A DNA stretch of 52,380 nucleotides, taken from assembly GCA_016213775.1 (NCBI GenBank), contig JACQZR010000204.1, forward strand, positions 1 through 52,380, written 5' to 3'. The stretch comes from Acidobacteriota bacterium (GTDB lineage: Bacteria; Acidobacteriota; Terriglobia; Bryobacterales; Bryobacteraceae). The notes under the pieces were generated by a model, which saw nothing but the letters and a program-made list of their open reading frames with translations, was not told the origin of the DNA and did not search any database. Below, piece by piece: positions 26,101-34,924 of the stretch (position 1 is the first letter of the stretch; each line of letters starts with the position of its first letter). The translations under genes and the position numbers were made by a program.

Positions 26101-26810
26101 TGCGGCTCCTGATCATCGAAGACGAGGCGCACCTGGCAGAGGGCCTTCGCTTCAATCTGGAAGCCGAAGGCTATGAAGTGGAAGTGGTGGACAGCGGCGA
26201 ACGCGGTTTGGAGCGCATTCATGCCCAGCCCTCGTTCGACTTGCTGATTCTCGATGTGATGCTCCCGGGTATCGACGGCTTCTCGGTAGCGAACCAGCTA
26301 CGCAAGGAAGAGAAGTTCCTCCCGATCCTGATGTTGACGGCGCGCGGCCGCCCGCAGGATGTGCTGCTCGGTTTCGAGGCCGGTGCCGACGACTACCTGG
26401 CCAAGCCCTTTGAACTGGCCATCCTGTTGGCGCGAATCAAAGGCCTGTTGCGCCGCACGCAATGGCAAGCGATCGCCTCCCGGCCACGCAATGTCTTCTC
26501 GTTCGCCGGCAAACGCATCGACTTCGACAACCTCGAGCTCAAAGCCGGCGACCGGACGCTGCGCCTCACTTTGATGGAAGCGAACCTGCTTCGCTATTTT
26601 GTGCAGCATCAAGGGGAAGTGGTTTCGCGTAAGATGATCCTCGATGATGTTTGGGATGTCCATGAGGACACCGACACCCGAGCCATCGACAACTTCATCG
26701 CGCGCTTGCGGAAATATATTGAAGAGGAACCGTCGCAGCCCCGCCATTTGCTGACAGTGCGCGGTGTCGGCTACCGGTTCTTCCCCGAACCGCCGGCGGG
26801 CGGCGAGTGA
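26100..26810 (+). CDS. OmpR/PhoB-family response regulator
   Basis: 236 residues. The receiver domain has the acidic pair (IIEDEAHLAEGL), the phospho-acceptor Asp52 in LLILDVMLPGIDGF, TAR and the AKPFE lysine. The C-terminal winged helix has LTLMEANLLRYFVQHQGEVVSRKMILDDVWD, DNFIARLRKYIEE and TVRGVGYRF, typical of OmpR/PhoB DNA-binding domains. Its start overlaps the kinase stop by one base, so it is the cognate partner. Target genes are unknown; the convergent efflux adaptor gene lies downstream on the other strand. Confidence 0.95.
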   Translation: MRLLIIEDEAHLAEGLRFNLEAEGYEVEVVDSGERGLERIHAQPSFDLLILDVMLPGIDGFSVANQLRKEEKFLPILMLTARGRPQDVLLGFEAGADDYLAKPFELAILLARIKGLLRRTQWQAIASRPRNVFSFAGKRIDFDNLELKAGDRTLRLTLMEANLLRYFVQHQGEVVSRKMILDDVWDVHEDTDTRAIDNFIARLRKYIEEEPSQPRHLLTVRGVGYRFFPEPPAGGE

Positions 26811-26962
26811 AGCCTCGCGCGAGAACCGCAACACTTACACAGGCTAAGAATGGCCGCCATCACACGAGGGCTGCGATGGCCATGCAGGACATCCGAGTAC
26901 AGGATTACCCGATCGCGTACGCACCTGATGAGAAGCCGCTATGGTGATTGCCGTACAGGATA

Positions 26963-28186
26963 CTAGTTCTCCGTCGCCGGCACTGGCTTTACTTTCGTGC
27001 CGTCACGCAACGGCGAATCGGTGGGCAATGCCACCTGATCGCCTTCCTGCAGACCCTCTTTCACTTCAATGCGCGTGACGCTGGCCGCACCAGTGACGAT
27101 CTTCCGGAAGGCCACCGTGCCATCGGGTTGTAGAACAATCACACCCGCTTCTGTTTTTTCGCGCCGCAGGACTTCCTTGGGAATCGTAAGCGCGTTCTCC
27201 ACCGCCTGCGTTTGGATCTCCGCGTTGATGTTCGTCTGCGCCAGCAAACGGCCATCGCGATTGTCTATGATGCACACCACCTCGCCCACCTGCCGCGAAT
27301 TCAACGCGGTGATCTGCGAAGGCAGCTTCTCCACCGAGCCGGTCCAGGCCGCGCCGGGCAGCGCGTCCCAAGTGATAGTGACCGTCTGTCCCACTTTGAT
27401 GGCCCCGAGCTCCGGTTCATCAATGAACACCGCCACCCGCACGCGGTCCAGTTTGCCAATGGAGGCAATGGCATCGCCAGGCCGCAAATAGGCGCCCTTG
27501 CGAACGTCCACCTGATAGACCGTTCCCGAGGCGGGCGCAACCACTGTCGCATGGGAAATACGGCGGCGCGCCGCGTCGGCCGTGGTTTCGGCCTCCTGCA
27601 AACGGGCCTGCGCCGATGCCCGGTCCGGCGCGGTCACCAGCGAAGCGCGCTGTTTCTCCAATGACGCGATGTTCGCCGTCGCCGTGCGGATGCGCTCAGC
27701 CGCCTGATCGAGTTCCACACGCGGGGCTGCATTCTTGGCTACCAGCCGTTGCAGTGATTCGTGCAGTTTCTGGGCCGCCGCCAACTCCAGCCGCGCCCGG
27801 TCGAGGTCGCCGTCAATTGTCGCCATGTCGCGCGCCCGCCCGCCTTGGTTGAGCACCGCGAGTTCCGCCTTGGCCTGGGCAATCTTCGCTTCGGCGGTAC
27901 GAAGCTCGGTTTGCGCTTCTGAGGAATCCAACTCCGCGATCACCGCACCCTGCGCCACATGCTGCCCCTTCTCCAGGGCGAATCGCAGCAACGCGCCTTC
28001 CCGCGGCGACCGGATCACGTGCCATTCAATCGGTTCCACTTTGCCGTTGGTGGATACCTTGGAAACAAGCCGCTCGCGGCGAGGCTTGGTGAATGCGACC
28101 TCGGGCGGCGCATTGCGCACCCTCTGCACATACCATGCGCCGTATCCAATCAGCCCGAGTGCGATCAGCCACAGCAACCGTTTCAT
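26963..28186 (-). CDS. HlyD/RND-type periplasmic adaptor (membrane fusion protein)
   Basis: 407 residues: an N-terminal membrane anchor (KRLLWLIALGLIGYGAW), a lipoyl half (ALEKGQHVAQGAVIAELDSSEAQ), a long alpha-hairpin coiled coil (about 95-190, Ala/Glu/Arg-rich), the second lipoyl half (VVAPASGTVYQVDVRKGAYLRPGDAIASIGKL), a beta barrel and a membrane-proximal domain. It bridges an inner-membrane pump to an outer-membrane channel. No pump (ABC or RND) or TolC-like gene is next to it, so the partners must be elsewhere. The ATG at 28186 overlaps the upstream stop as ATGA. Confidence 0.88.
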   Translation of the reverse strand: MKRLLWLIALGLIGYGAWYVQRVRNAPPEVAFTKPRRERLVSKVSTNGKVEPIEWHVIRSPREGALLRFALEKGQHVAQGAVIAELDSSEAQTELRTAEAKIAQAKAELAVLNQGGRARDMATIDGDLDRARLELAAAQKLHESLQRLVAKNAAPRVELDQAAERIRTATANIASLEKQRASLVTAPDRASAQARLQEAETTADAARRRISHATVVAPASGTVYQVDVRKGAYLRPGDAIASIGKLDRVRVAVFIDEPELGAIKVGQTVTITWDALPGAAWTGSVEKLPSQITALNSRQVGEVVCIIDNRDGRLLAQTNINAEIQTQAVENALTIPKEVLRREKTEAGVIVLQPDGTVAFRKIVTGAASVTRIEVKEGLQEGDQVALPTDSPLRDGTKVKPVPATEN

Positions 28187-28734
28187 GCCGCCGGACTCGC
28201 ACAGTAGTCGAAAAGAATCTGCCACTCGGCGCGCTGTATGCGGAGGGCCAGTTGTTCGGAATCGGAGCCTGGACGCCGGCGCGCCTGCTCGCAGAAATCA
28301 ATGAAGGCGAATGGGTCCCATTTGCTCCCACCGGCAAAGCCGGCTTTGGGGTAGGCATTTGCCAGTTCGGCAGCGGCATCGGCCAGTTGCGGGAATACAG
28401 CGTGCTGACCCACGCGCCTGAACCAGTAGCCTGAGTTGCCGGCGTCAGGCTCCTGGCGGTGCATAATGCCGTGCCAGAAGCTTCCGTCCACGGTGTGGAT
28501 CTCCTGCGACAGCCGGTGCGATTCGTCGAGGCAGGAAAAGTAGAGCCACAATCCATTGAGCGCGGCTTCTGGTGCTCGCGCCCCAGTGAACAATCCGCCG
28601 GCGGCGCGCAACGCCGCGGGCGCCTCCCCTGCGCTGCACGACCCTTCTGCCAGAGGCATCAACCTCTCTCCATTACCATCGAGCGCGAGTATTTTCGACA
28701 CGGCCTCGCCGTACTTGCCCGGATCAAACTGCAT
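28183..28734 (-). CDS. Conserved hypothetical protein
   Basis: 183 residues from ATG 28734, soluble, no signal peptide. Not assigned to a named family. Well-ordered features suggest a real enzyme-like protein: LWLYFSCLDESHRLSQEIHTVDGSFWHGIMHRQEPDAGNSGYWFRRVGQHAVF with conserved-looking His, Glu, Asp and Trp residues, then KWDPFAFIDFCEQA. Located between an amidohydrolase (16 bases upstream) and an HlyD adaptor (ATGA overlap), so it belongs to the thiC operon. Function unknown. Confidence 0.75.
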   Translation of the reverse strand: MQFDPGKYGEAVSKILALDGNGERLMPLAEGSCSAGEAPAALRAAGGLFTGARAPEAALNGLWLYFSCLDESHRLSQEIHTVDGSFWHGIMHRQEPDAGNSGYWFRRVGQHAVFPQLADAAAELANAYPKAGFAGGSKWDPFAFIDFCEQARRRPGSDSEQLALRIQRAEWQILFDYCASPAA

Positions 28735-28750
28735 ACGAACTTCTATTGTC

Positions 28751-29575
28751 TCACTTGCGCGTGAACCACAGCTTCTGCGCGGTGCCGCCGAGAATCTGCG
28801 CACGGTCCGCATCCTTCAGCGGAAGGTCCTTTTGAAAGATCCGCAGATGCTCGGCATAGCTGACCTTCGGGGTCCATAGTTCGCAGGGAAAATCACTGCC
28901 CCAGACACATCGCGACGAGCCGTAGGCCTCAATCACCTTCAGACACGCCGCATGCATGTCCGCGCAAGGATAGCCGCCGGCGCTGCCGGTGGGCAGGAAC
29001 GTCAGCTTGGCGTTCAGATTGCGGAATCGCGCCAGACGGACCACCTTGTCCAGGACGGTCTGCATCCCGGCCCCGGCCTTGATGTTCATGCAATGATCCA
29101 GCACTACTGCGAGCGTGCGAAACGCCGCCAGCATCGTTTCCAGCTCAGCGGCCTTCTCGTGGCCGATCAGAACATTGATCACGATGCCTGCTTCAGTGGC
29201 AGCCTTCCAGAGCGCGCGCACGCCGGGATGGTCCAGGCGCCCGTTCTTTGCCGGGATGCTCCGCATGCCCCGCAGCCCGTACTTCTCCGCGTAGTGCTTC
29301 AACAGGCCGGGACTGTGCGGGTCGTCCGGATCGAGCGTGCACACACCGGCAGTCCATTTCGGATTCGCCGCCGCCGAATCGCAGATGTAGCGGTTGTCGA
29401 AACGATAGAACGTGCTCACCTGAATCAGACACGCGCCCTCCACGCCATTCGCCGCCATCTCCTGCCGAAGGTGCTCCAGCGAGCCTTTGCCAGCCGGCGG
29501 ACGCAACGGTTTCTCAATTACCGGATACTTCTTCTCGTCCGGCGAGTAGATGTGGGCGTGCGTGTCAATTACCAT
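28751..29575 (-). CDS. Amidohydrolase (metal-dependent TIM-barrel hydrolase)
   Basis: 274 residues of the Amidohydrolase_2 type: the N-terminal metal motif DTHAHIYS (HxH), GLRGMRSIPAKNG, VVLDHCMNI (His) and the C-terminal WGSDFPCEL (catalytic Asp). Members include decarboxylases and lactonases; the substrate cannot be read from sequence. It starts seven bases after the thiC stop and is most likely in its operon. Confidence 0.85.
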   Translation of the reverse strand: MVIDTHAHIYSPDEKKYPVIEKPLRPPAGKGSLEHLRQEMAANGVEGACLIQVSTFYRFDNRYICDSAAANPKWTAGVCTLDPDDPHSPGLLKHYAEKYGLRGMRSIPAKNGRLDHPGVRALWKAATEAGIVINVLIGHEKAAELETMLAAFRTLAVVLDHCMNIKAGAGMQTVLDKVVRLARFRNLNAKLTFLPTGSAGGYPCADMHAACLKVIEAYGSSRCVWGSDFPCELWTPKVSYAEHLRIFQKDLPLKDADRAQILGGTAQKLWFTRK

Positions 29576-29581
29576 GCAGGC

Positions 29582-30991
<1,410 letters not shown>

Positions 30992-31039
30992 TTATTGCAT
31001 CGAGTGGACGGTGTGGCAACAAAACGGCTATGCAGCCAG

Positions 31040-31312
31040 CTATGCAGCCAGAGTCTCTGATGGTCCCGCAGCATCCACATAGGCAAACAGCAATTCCCGA
31101 AATTCTGGATCTTCGAGGTGGCGGGCAACTGGTCCCTGGCGCGGCACACTCATCCCGTTTTCCTGATAAGCCGTGAGGTTGATTCGGATAGCCTCGCACG
31201 CAGCCCGCTTCGCGGACTCGATACTCTCTCCAAATGTCGCAATCGCCAGATCGGGCACCTGGACCGCGAAACCACCTTCCGTCTGTTCCAGCATGATCAG
31301 AAAGCGCATCAT
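31040..31312 (-). CDS. HicB-like antitoxin-type protein without a partner
   Basis: 90 residues. MMRFLIMLEQTEGGFAVQVPDLAIATFGESIESAKRAACEAIRINL fits the HicB/HicB-like fold (short beta strands, then an A-rich helix), with a roughly 30-residue tail. Start: two consecutive ATGs (31312 and 31309) after a strong GGAGGTGAG. No HicA-like reading frame lies on either side; the 130 bases upstream give only weak open frames. It may be an orphan antitoxin or a HicB-fold protein of other use. Confidence 0.7.
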   Translation of the reverse strand: MMRFLIMLEQTEGGFAVQVPDLAIATFGESIESAKRAACEAIRINLTAYQENGMSVPRQGPVARHLEDPEFRELLFAYVDAAGPSETLAA

Positions 31313-31502
31313 CTCACCTCCAGTTTGATCTTGTTCACCGTGTCCACCGCTCTTCCAACCGGAACGTCCGTCTGCGGATGGACGATCGTGACGATGTACC
31401 CAACCCGCCGCTTCCGCCATCTTCACAAGTTCCCGGTTCTAGAGGGACCCTGACTCGAAAAACAACCCTGCCACGCAATGAACCGCAGGCAGGGGAGTGA
31501 GG

Positions 31503-31732
31503 TCAATACTCCTCCGGCAAAAGGAGCCTGGCTCCGGAGCGGTCGGCAGTAGACGGCAGCCGCACTGAAGCGACCGCTCATTCTCTGCGCGGTCGTGATC
31601 GTCGAGTTCTCCCCAGTCGCCGATGATGTGCCGCCGGATGAACTCCTGCGGCGTCTGGCCGGCCTCGGCCCAAGCGGCCAGCGCGCCAGGCGTGGCCACT
31701 ACTTGGCCAAGAGGCAATTTCGGTAGTGTCAC
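31503..31732 (-). pseudogene. Disrupted small conserved gene (internal deletion)
   Basis: The 5' part (MTLPKLPLGQVVATPGALAAWAEAGQ..., GDWGELDDHDRAENERSLQCGCRLL) resembles a widespread family of about 90-residue accessory-region proteins. After CRLL the frame runs into unrelated residues. In another frame the expected family end, DRSGARLLLPEEY and a stop at 31503-31505, follows almost immediately. The missing middle (about 17 residues in homologues as I recall them) indicates an internal deletion with a frame change. If expressed as it stands, the original frame would give a 97-residue protein ending at 31439. Confidence 0.65.
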
Positions 31733-31845
31733 TGTTCCTCCCGTTTTGTGGTGTCCTGTGCCAGAAGCCCCCCGCGGCAGTGCCCGAGTGTTCGGGCTCT
31801 ATCGCGGAGGTTCAGTGAGAGGATGTTGTTTGGAGGGGAACGAAC

Positions 31846-31870
31846 AAAAACCGGCTCTTTGGGGAGCCGG
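31846..31870 (-). terminator. Intrinsic terminator after the RelE/Phd module
   Basis: On the minus strand a 7-bp CCGGCTC/GAGCCGG stem with a 6-base loop (31870-31851) is followed by five Ts (31850-31846). It begins two bases after the toxin stop codon, giving the module its own transcript end. Confidence 0.85.
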
Positions 31871-31871
31871 A

Positions 31872-32165
31872 TCAGTAGGTGTCTTCTCGGCGCAGACCGC
31901 AGGCCTTGAGGTGGACGGTCTGGGTCTTGGAATCCACATCGTATCGGAAGCGAAAGCGTCCGGAGCGTAGGCGATACTGGCCCTCACCGGCTGCTACATC
32001 GATCAGCTTCTTGATGGAATGGAGCCGGCTGACATTGTAAGGGTCGCCGGAGAGCACCTGGGTGGCATAAGCCACGTGCTCGTCAAAATCAGGATGGGCA
32101 CGCAAAAGTTTGCCGCTCTCGCGATCAAATTGGCGGGTGGTAATAACAGTGAACCTGGCCGTCAT
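31872..32165 (-). CDS. RelE/ParE-superfamily toxin
   Basis: 97 residues with the RelE-type layout: TARFTVITTRQFDRESGKLLRAHPDFDEHVAYATQVLSGDPYNVSRLHSIKKLIDVAAGEGQYRLRSGRFRFRYDVDSKTQTVHLKACGLRREDTY. The GQYRLRSGRFRFRYDVD strand pair and the basic C-terminus (GLRREDTY, like the catalytic region of RelE proteins) support an mRNA-interferase role. The ATG overlaps the antitoxin stop as ATGA. Confidence 0.85.
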   Translation of the reverse strand: MTARFTVITTRQFDRESGKLLRAHPDFDEHVAYATQVLSGDPYNVSRLHSIKKLIDVAAGEGQYRLRSGRFRFRYDVDSKTQTVHLKACGLRREDTY

Positions 32166-32479
32166 GCCTTTCGGGATACTTTGGCTTGCGACCTTTGTTT
32201 TTGCTGCCGTAGTTCGGCCAGCAACTCTCCTGCAGGACGAACGCGCCCGGCGCGAATGTCTTCATTGCTCTGCTGAATTTGCCGCTTTACTTTGGGATCT
32301 TTAAGCTCCAGATAGTCTTCAAGCTCGTCAGCGGCCATTATGCCGATGACGGGGATGCCATCTTTTTCCAGGATGAAGTACTCGCCTTTGATGTGGGCGC
32401 GTTTGGCCAGTTGGCCGAGGTTTATGCGCGCCTTCGTGATGGGCAGGTGGTTGACCATAGGTGTAGTGGGTTTTCTCAA
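32162..32479 (-). CDS. Phd/YefM-family antitoxin
   Basis: 105 residues. The N-terminal part LPITKARINLGQLAKRAHIKGEYFILEKDGIPVIGIMAADELEDYLEL is the Phd/YefM DNA-binding fold; the charged C-terminal tail (QQSNEDIRAGRVRPAGELLAEL) would wrap the toxin. A TTG at 32479 has AAGGAG at 8 bases, better placed than the ATG at 32458. It overlaps the toxin gene by four bases. A promoter and a double operator-like repeat lie just upstream. Confidence 0.85.
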   Translation of the reverse strand: MRKPTTPMVNHLPITKARINLGQLAKRAHIKGEYFILEKDGIPVIGIMAADELEDYLELKDPKVKRQIQQSNEDIRAGRVRPAGELLAELRQQKQRSQAKVSRKA

Positions 32480-32500
32480 AGAGAGGACTCCTTGCGTAGA

Positions 32501-32546
32501 TTGATTAACGTTGATTAAAGTATAGCGGTTCTGCGGAATCCGTCAA
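32501..32546 (-). promoter_or_regulatory. Promoter and direct-repeat operator of the RelE/Phd module
   Basis: On the minus strand TTGACG (32546-32541), a 16-base spacer and TATACT (32524-32519) form a good promoter. Directly after the -10 box, TTAATCAA occurs twice (32518-32511 and 32508-32501) with a 10-base period, i.e. on one face of the helix and covering the expected transcription start. This arrangement suits autorepression by the antitoxin. Confidence 0.75.
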
Positions 32547-32893
32547 GGCGAGGTGACCACGGACAACGCGCGGCTGCTTTTTTCGTAGCCCCGTTTGGCC
32601 GGTGTGCCAGGAGTTCTCTTCGCCGTGGTAGCAGCCTCCTTCTCCGCCCACCGCTTCTTGAGCGCGGCCACGATGTTCGCGCGGCCTTCTGCAGAGAGCT
32701 TCAGTTTACGCCGTTTCGGCTTCGGCGCCGGAGTCGCCGAAGATGCCGCAGTGGCCGCAGCCGCTGGGCGGCCGAGCCCACGCTTTCCCAACTGGGCACG
32801 GACAGCAGCGATGTGCTCGTCAATGCGCACCTTCTGGGCCTCCAGGCCGACAAGGGCGACGGCGAGGATGTCCGGTGAGATTGGGAGTGCCAT
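32543..32893 (-). CDS. Hypothetical protein with basic KRRKLKLSAEGRANI motif
   Basis: 116 residues from ATG 32893. A helical N-terminus (LPISPDILAVALVGLEAQKVRIDEHIAAVRAQLG), an Ala/Pro linker, then a very basic segment KRRKLKLSAEGRANIVAALKKRWAEKEA resembling short DNA-binding-like motifs seen in many small accessory proteins. No family assigned. The first possible start in this frame (32932) overlaps the neighbouring disrupted gene; ATG 32893 is more plausible. Confidence 0.55.
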   Translation of the reverse strand: MALPISPDILAVALVGLEAQKVRIDEHIAAVRAQLGKRGLGRPAAAATAASSATPAPKPKRRKLKLSAEGRANIVAALKKRWAEKEAATTAKRTPGTPAKRGYEKSSRALSVVTSP

Positions 32894-32935
32894 TCTGGCC
32901 CATGGTGCCCCAGCGCCGGTGGGGGGAGTCAATAG

Positions 32936-33381
32936 TTACCGAGGTGCGGTGCGCCAGCTAATGTCGGCCTTCTGCCGCTCTTTCCACACGGCCGTCTCAT
33001 GCCCATCCTCGGTGCACTCAATGACGAGGTCGTCCACCAAGCGCCCAAACAAATACGGGTTGAGCCCACAGATGATTTGTCTCTGCCATGGTTGGCCGTC
33101 CAGTGTTCCAAATTGCGCGGGGTATGGGTTCCTCTTCCTATCCACTGCGCAGGCAAGGCGCTCGCTCAACGTGTAGAATTTGGTCAGAAATAAAAACTCA
33201 ATGAGCTCGCGCACCCGCTGGCTTGAACGCCGAGGATTGAGTACTGCTGCCACCTGTCTTCACATTGTGCATGATCGCCAGCCCATTCCCATGTGACGAG
33301 CCAAGCCTTCAGTTTGCGTCCCCTCCGCAGCACCTGTAAGGACTCCTTTCCCATTAGTTTCTGAAGTTGAACGTTAAGCAT
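32936..33381 (-). pseudogene. Frameshifted gene of unknown function
   Basis: Two overlapping minus-strand frames read as one protein. The first (from about 33381) gives LQKLMGKESLQVLRRGRKLKAWLVTWEWAGDHAQCEDR and then becomes nonsense. The second takes over at 33253 with VAAVLNPRRSSQRVRELIEFLF... and ends EDGHETAVWKERQKADISW. The join CEDR-VAAVLNPR needs one extra G in the run agg(g)tgg around 33253-33256, so a single-base deletion (or a sequencing error) splits the gene. The intact product would be about 148 residues, with a Trp-rich N-terminal part; no known family is assigned. Confidence 0.65.
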
Positions 33382-33588
33382 CTCGCAGTGCCGGTCGGGA
33401 GTCAAGGATCAAGACGATTTAGAATGTACCGAGAATGTGGTGAAGGAAAAGCAGCCTGACGGTCCTGAAAATCAGGATTTTCGAGATGTCGGGTGATAGA
33501 TAGCTGACGGGCACAACAAGTCGGGCTCGCCTCGCGGCGTCGATACGCTCACCAAATGTTAGTGATCGCTGCGTCGGACCTTTGCTGG

Positions 33589-33870
33589 TCAGACCAGTTC
33601 CAGCCGGAGTTCGCGACCTACCGCCTCGGCGGCCTTCTGCAGAGTCGAAAGGGTGACCGCATCATTATTGGGATCAAGCAGCCGATCAAGTGCGGAGCGG
33701 CTGGTGTGCATTCGCCGTGCCATCTCGGCCTTACTGACGTTCTGTGCCTTCATCGTGGCTTCCACCTGACGCGCAAGGACACGCTTGATGGCCGATGAAG
33801 TTGTCTCCTCGTAGATACCTTCTTCGCGAAGCCAGCTATCAAAGGACGATCCAATATTCTTCTTGTTCAT
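33589..33870 (-). CDS. XRE-type helix-turn-helix antitoxin (HigA-like)
   Basis: 93 residues. HTH core: RQVEATMKAQNVSKAEMARRMHTSRSALDRLLDPNNDAVTLSTLQKAAEAVGRELRLEL, matching the antitoxin class paired with Gp49-like/HigB toxins. It follows the toxin gene and its ATG overlaps the toxin stop (ATGA). The toxin-first order is the usual one for HigBA. It probably represses its own promoter. Confidence 0.88.
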   Translation of the reverse strand: MNKKNIGSSFDSWLREEGIYEETTSSAIKRVLARQVEATMKAQNVSKAEMARRMHTSRSALDRLLDPNNDAVTLSTLQKAAEAVGRELRLELV

Positions 33871-34232
33871 GAGACACCTCCCGCTGTGCGTTGCCTTGCC
33901 AACTCCAAATCCCTCTTTGGGGTCTTTTGTGTCTTCTTTATGAAGCCGTGCAAGAGCACCATTGCGCCATGTTCAACAGTGAAGATCACACGAGCAATCT
34001 TGCCGCTCTTCAACTTGCTGCGAACTTCCCAAAGGCCACCGCCCAAGTTGCCAACAACCGGCATCCCAATGGGCCAGGAGAATTCCACATCCCGAATGTC
34101 GTCGCCAATGGTTCTGCGATCTTCGGGGGCCAGACTCTTCAACCACACCCGCACTGGCTCGCGTCCGCTGTCCAAGCGGAAAAACCGAGCGGGCAATCTT
34201 TTGAGACCAAGGCTCAAAGACGACAGTACCAT
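33867..34232 (-). CDS. HigB/Gp49-family RelE-like toxin
   Basis: 121 residues. LPARFFRLDSGREPVRVWLKSLAPEDRRTIGDDIRDVEFSWPIGMPVVGNLGGGLWEVRSKLKSGKIARVIFTVEHGAMVLLHGFIKKTQKTPKRDLELARQR follows the phage-derived Gp49-like (HigB) family closely, including GGGLWEVRSKL, ARVIF and LLHGFIKKTQKTP. It is a ribosome-dependent mRNA interferase in characterised relatives. The N-terminal dozen residues before LKRLPARF are uncertain, so a later start is possible. Confidence 0.88.
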   Translation of the reverse strand: MVLSSLSLGLKRLPARFFRLDSGREPVRVWLKSLAPEDRRTIGDDIRDVEFSWPIGMPVVGNLGGGLWEVRSKLKSGKIARVIFTVEHGAMVLLHGFIKKTQKTPKRDLELARQRTAGGVS

Positions 34233-34261
34233 TTGTGGTACTCAACGTCAATCGTGGTGAG

Positions 34262-34834
34262 CTATCGCGGCAACTCCCGGCCGCCGTAGAATGACGAAAA
34301 TCGAAGACGCCCCACAACAAGAGCGCCAACTAACAACAGCCAGACCGCCGCACCACCGATCCGCATCGCAATCCCGGGAGAAAAGCCGGCGACACGCAAG
34401 ACAAGGGGCCCAAAACTTACCAAGAGTACGCAGCAAAGGAGCGATGCCGCGATTCTCCGATTGGCCATGCGTCGCATGCCCACTCCAACCAAGAACCATA
34501 TTGGCGCAACCAGGCAGGCCGCTATAACATGGCAGCGGACCGCCAGAATCTCAGCGGAACATGACACTTGACCAGTCATAAGGAAATGCAGCAACGAGGC
34601 GGCCTGGTAGGCGGGCAGATCGACGCCGTATGTCAGAGACAACTCGCCGCCAAACACCCTGGCTGTGTCCGCACACAAAGCATAAGGAGCGAATAGGGGC
34701 TGCGCCAAATCCGCTCGCGCCCAGGGGATGAGATGATGTGCCCAATATCCCGCGATAACGACCACCAAATGCCGAAGCGTCTGCAGCAAAGCAAACAAGT
34801 AGGGGAACCACGGAATCGCCACGAGCCGAACCAT
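34262..34834 (-). CDS. Putative membrane protein of unknown function
   Basis: 190 residues from ATG 34834. Hydrophobic segments: FPYLFALLQTLRHLVVVIAGYW, AACLVAPIWFLVGVGM, IAASLLCCVLLVSFGPLVLRVAG and AAVWLLLVGALVVGRL, so about four membrane helices with a longer polar loop after the first. No family recognised. An ATG at 34894 lies inside the terminator of the upstream gene, so 34834 is preferred. A promoter-like TTGCTA-N16-TAGATT ends eight bases before it. It could be a real lineage-specific gene or a chance open frame. Confidence 0.45.
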   Translation of the reverse strand: MVRLVAIPWFPYLFALLQTLRHLVVVIAGYWAHHLIPWARADLAQPLFAPYALCADTARVFGGELSLTYGVDLPAYQAASLLHFLMTGQVSCSAEILAVRCHVIAACLVAPIWFLVGVGMRRMANRRIAASLLCCVLLVSFGPLVLRVAGFSPGIAMRIGGAAVWLLLVGALVVGRLRFSSFYGGRELPR

Positions 34835-34866
34835 TTCGATCCAATCTACAACAAAAATTTCTAATA

Positions 34867-34902
34867 GCAAAAGGCCCGCGACATCCGTAGACATCGCGGG
34901 CC
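34867..34902 (-). terminator. Intrinsic terminator after the secreted 158-residue protein gene
   Basis: Minus-strand 9-bp GC-rich stem (arms 34902-34894 and 34881-34873) with a 12-base loop, followed by TTTTGC. It lies about 23 bases after the stop codon at 34925. Confidence 0.85.
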
Positions 34903-34924
34903 CCTTGGAAATTCCGTTGGAATC

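Noticed and set aside
31313-31440. Possible small gene or N-terminal extension upstream of the HicB-like gene (one frame reads GYIVTIVHPQTDVPVGRAVDTVNKIKLEV)
   Set aside because: The stretch looks protein-like but has no start codon after the preceding stop and no family match; the HicB-like gene has its own strong SD.
33406-33588. Possible gene or terminator in the gap between the frameshifted gene and the XRE antitoxin
   Set aside because: Only a 5-bp hairpin (cctga/tcagg) near 33461-33473 and no coherent reading frame.
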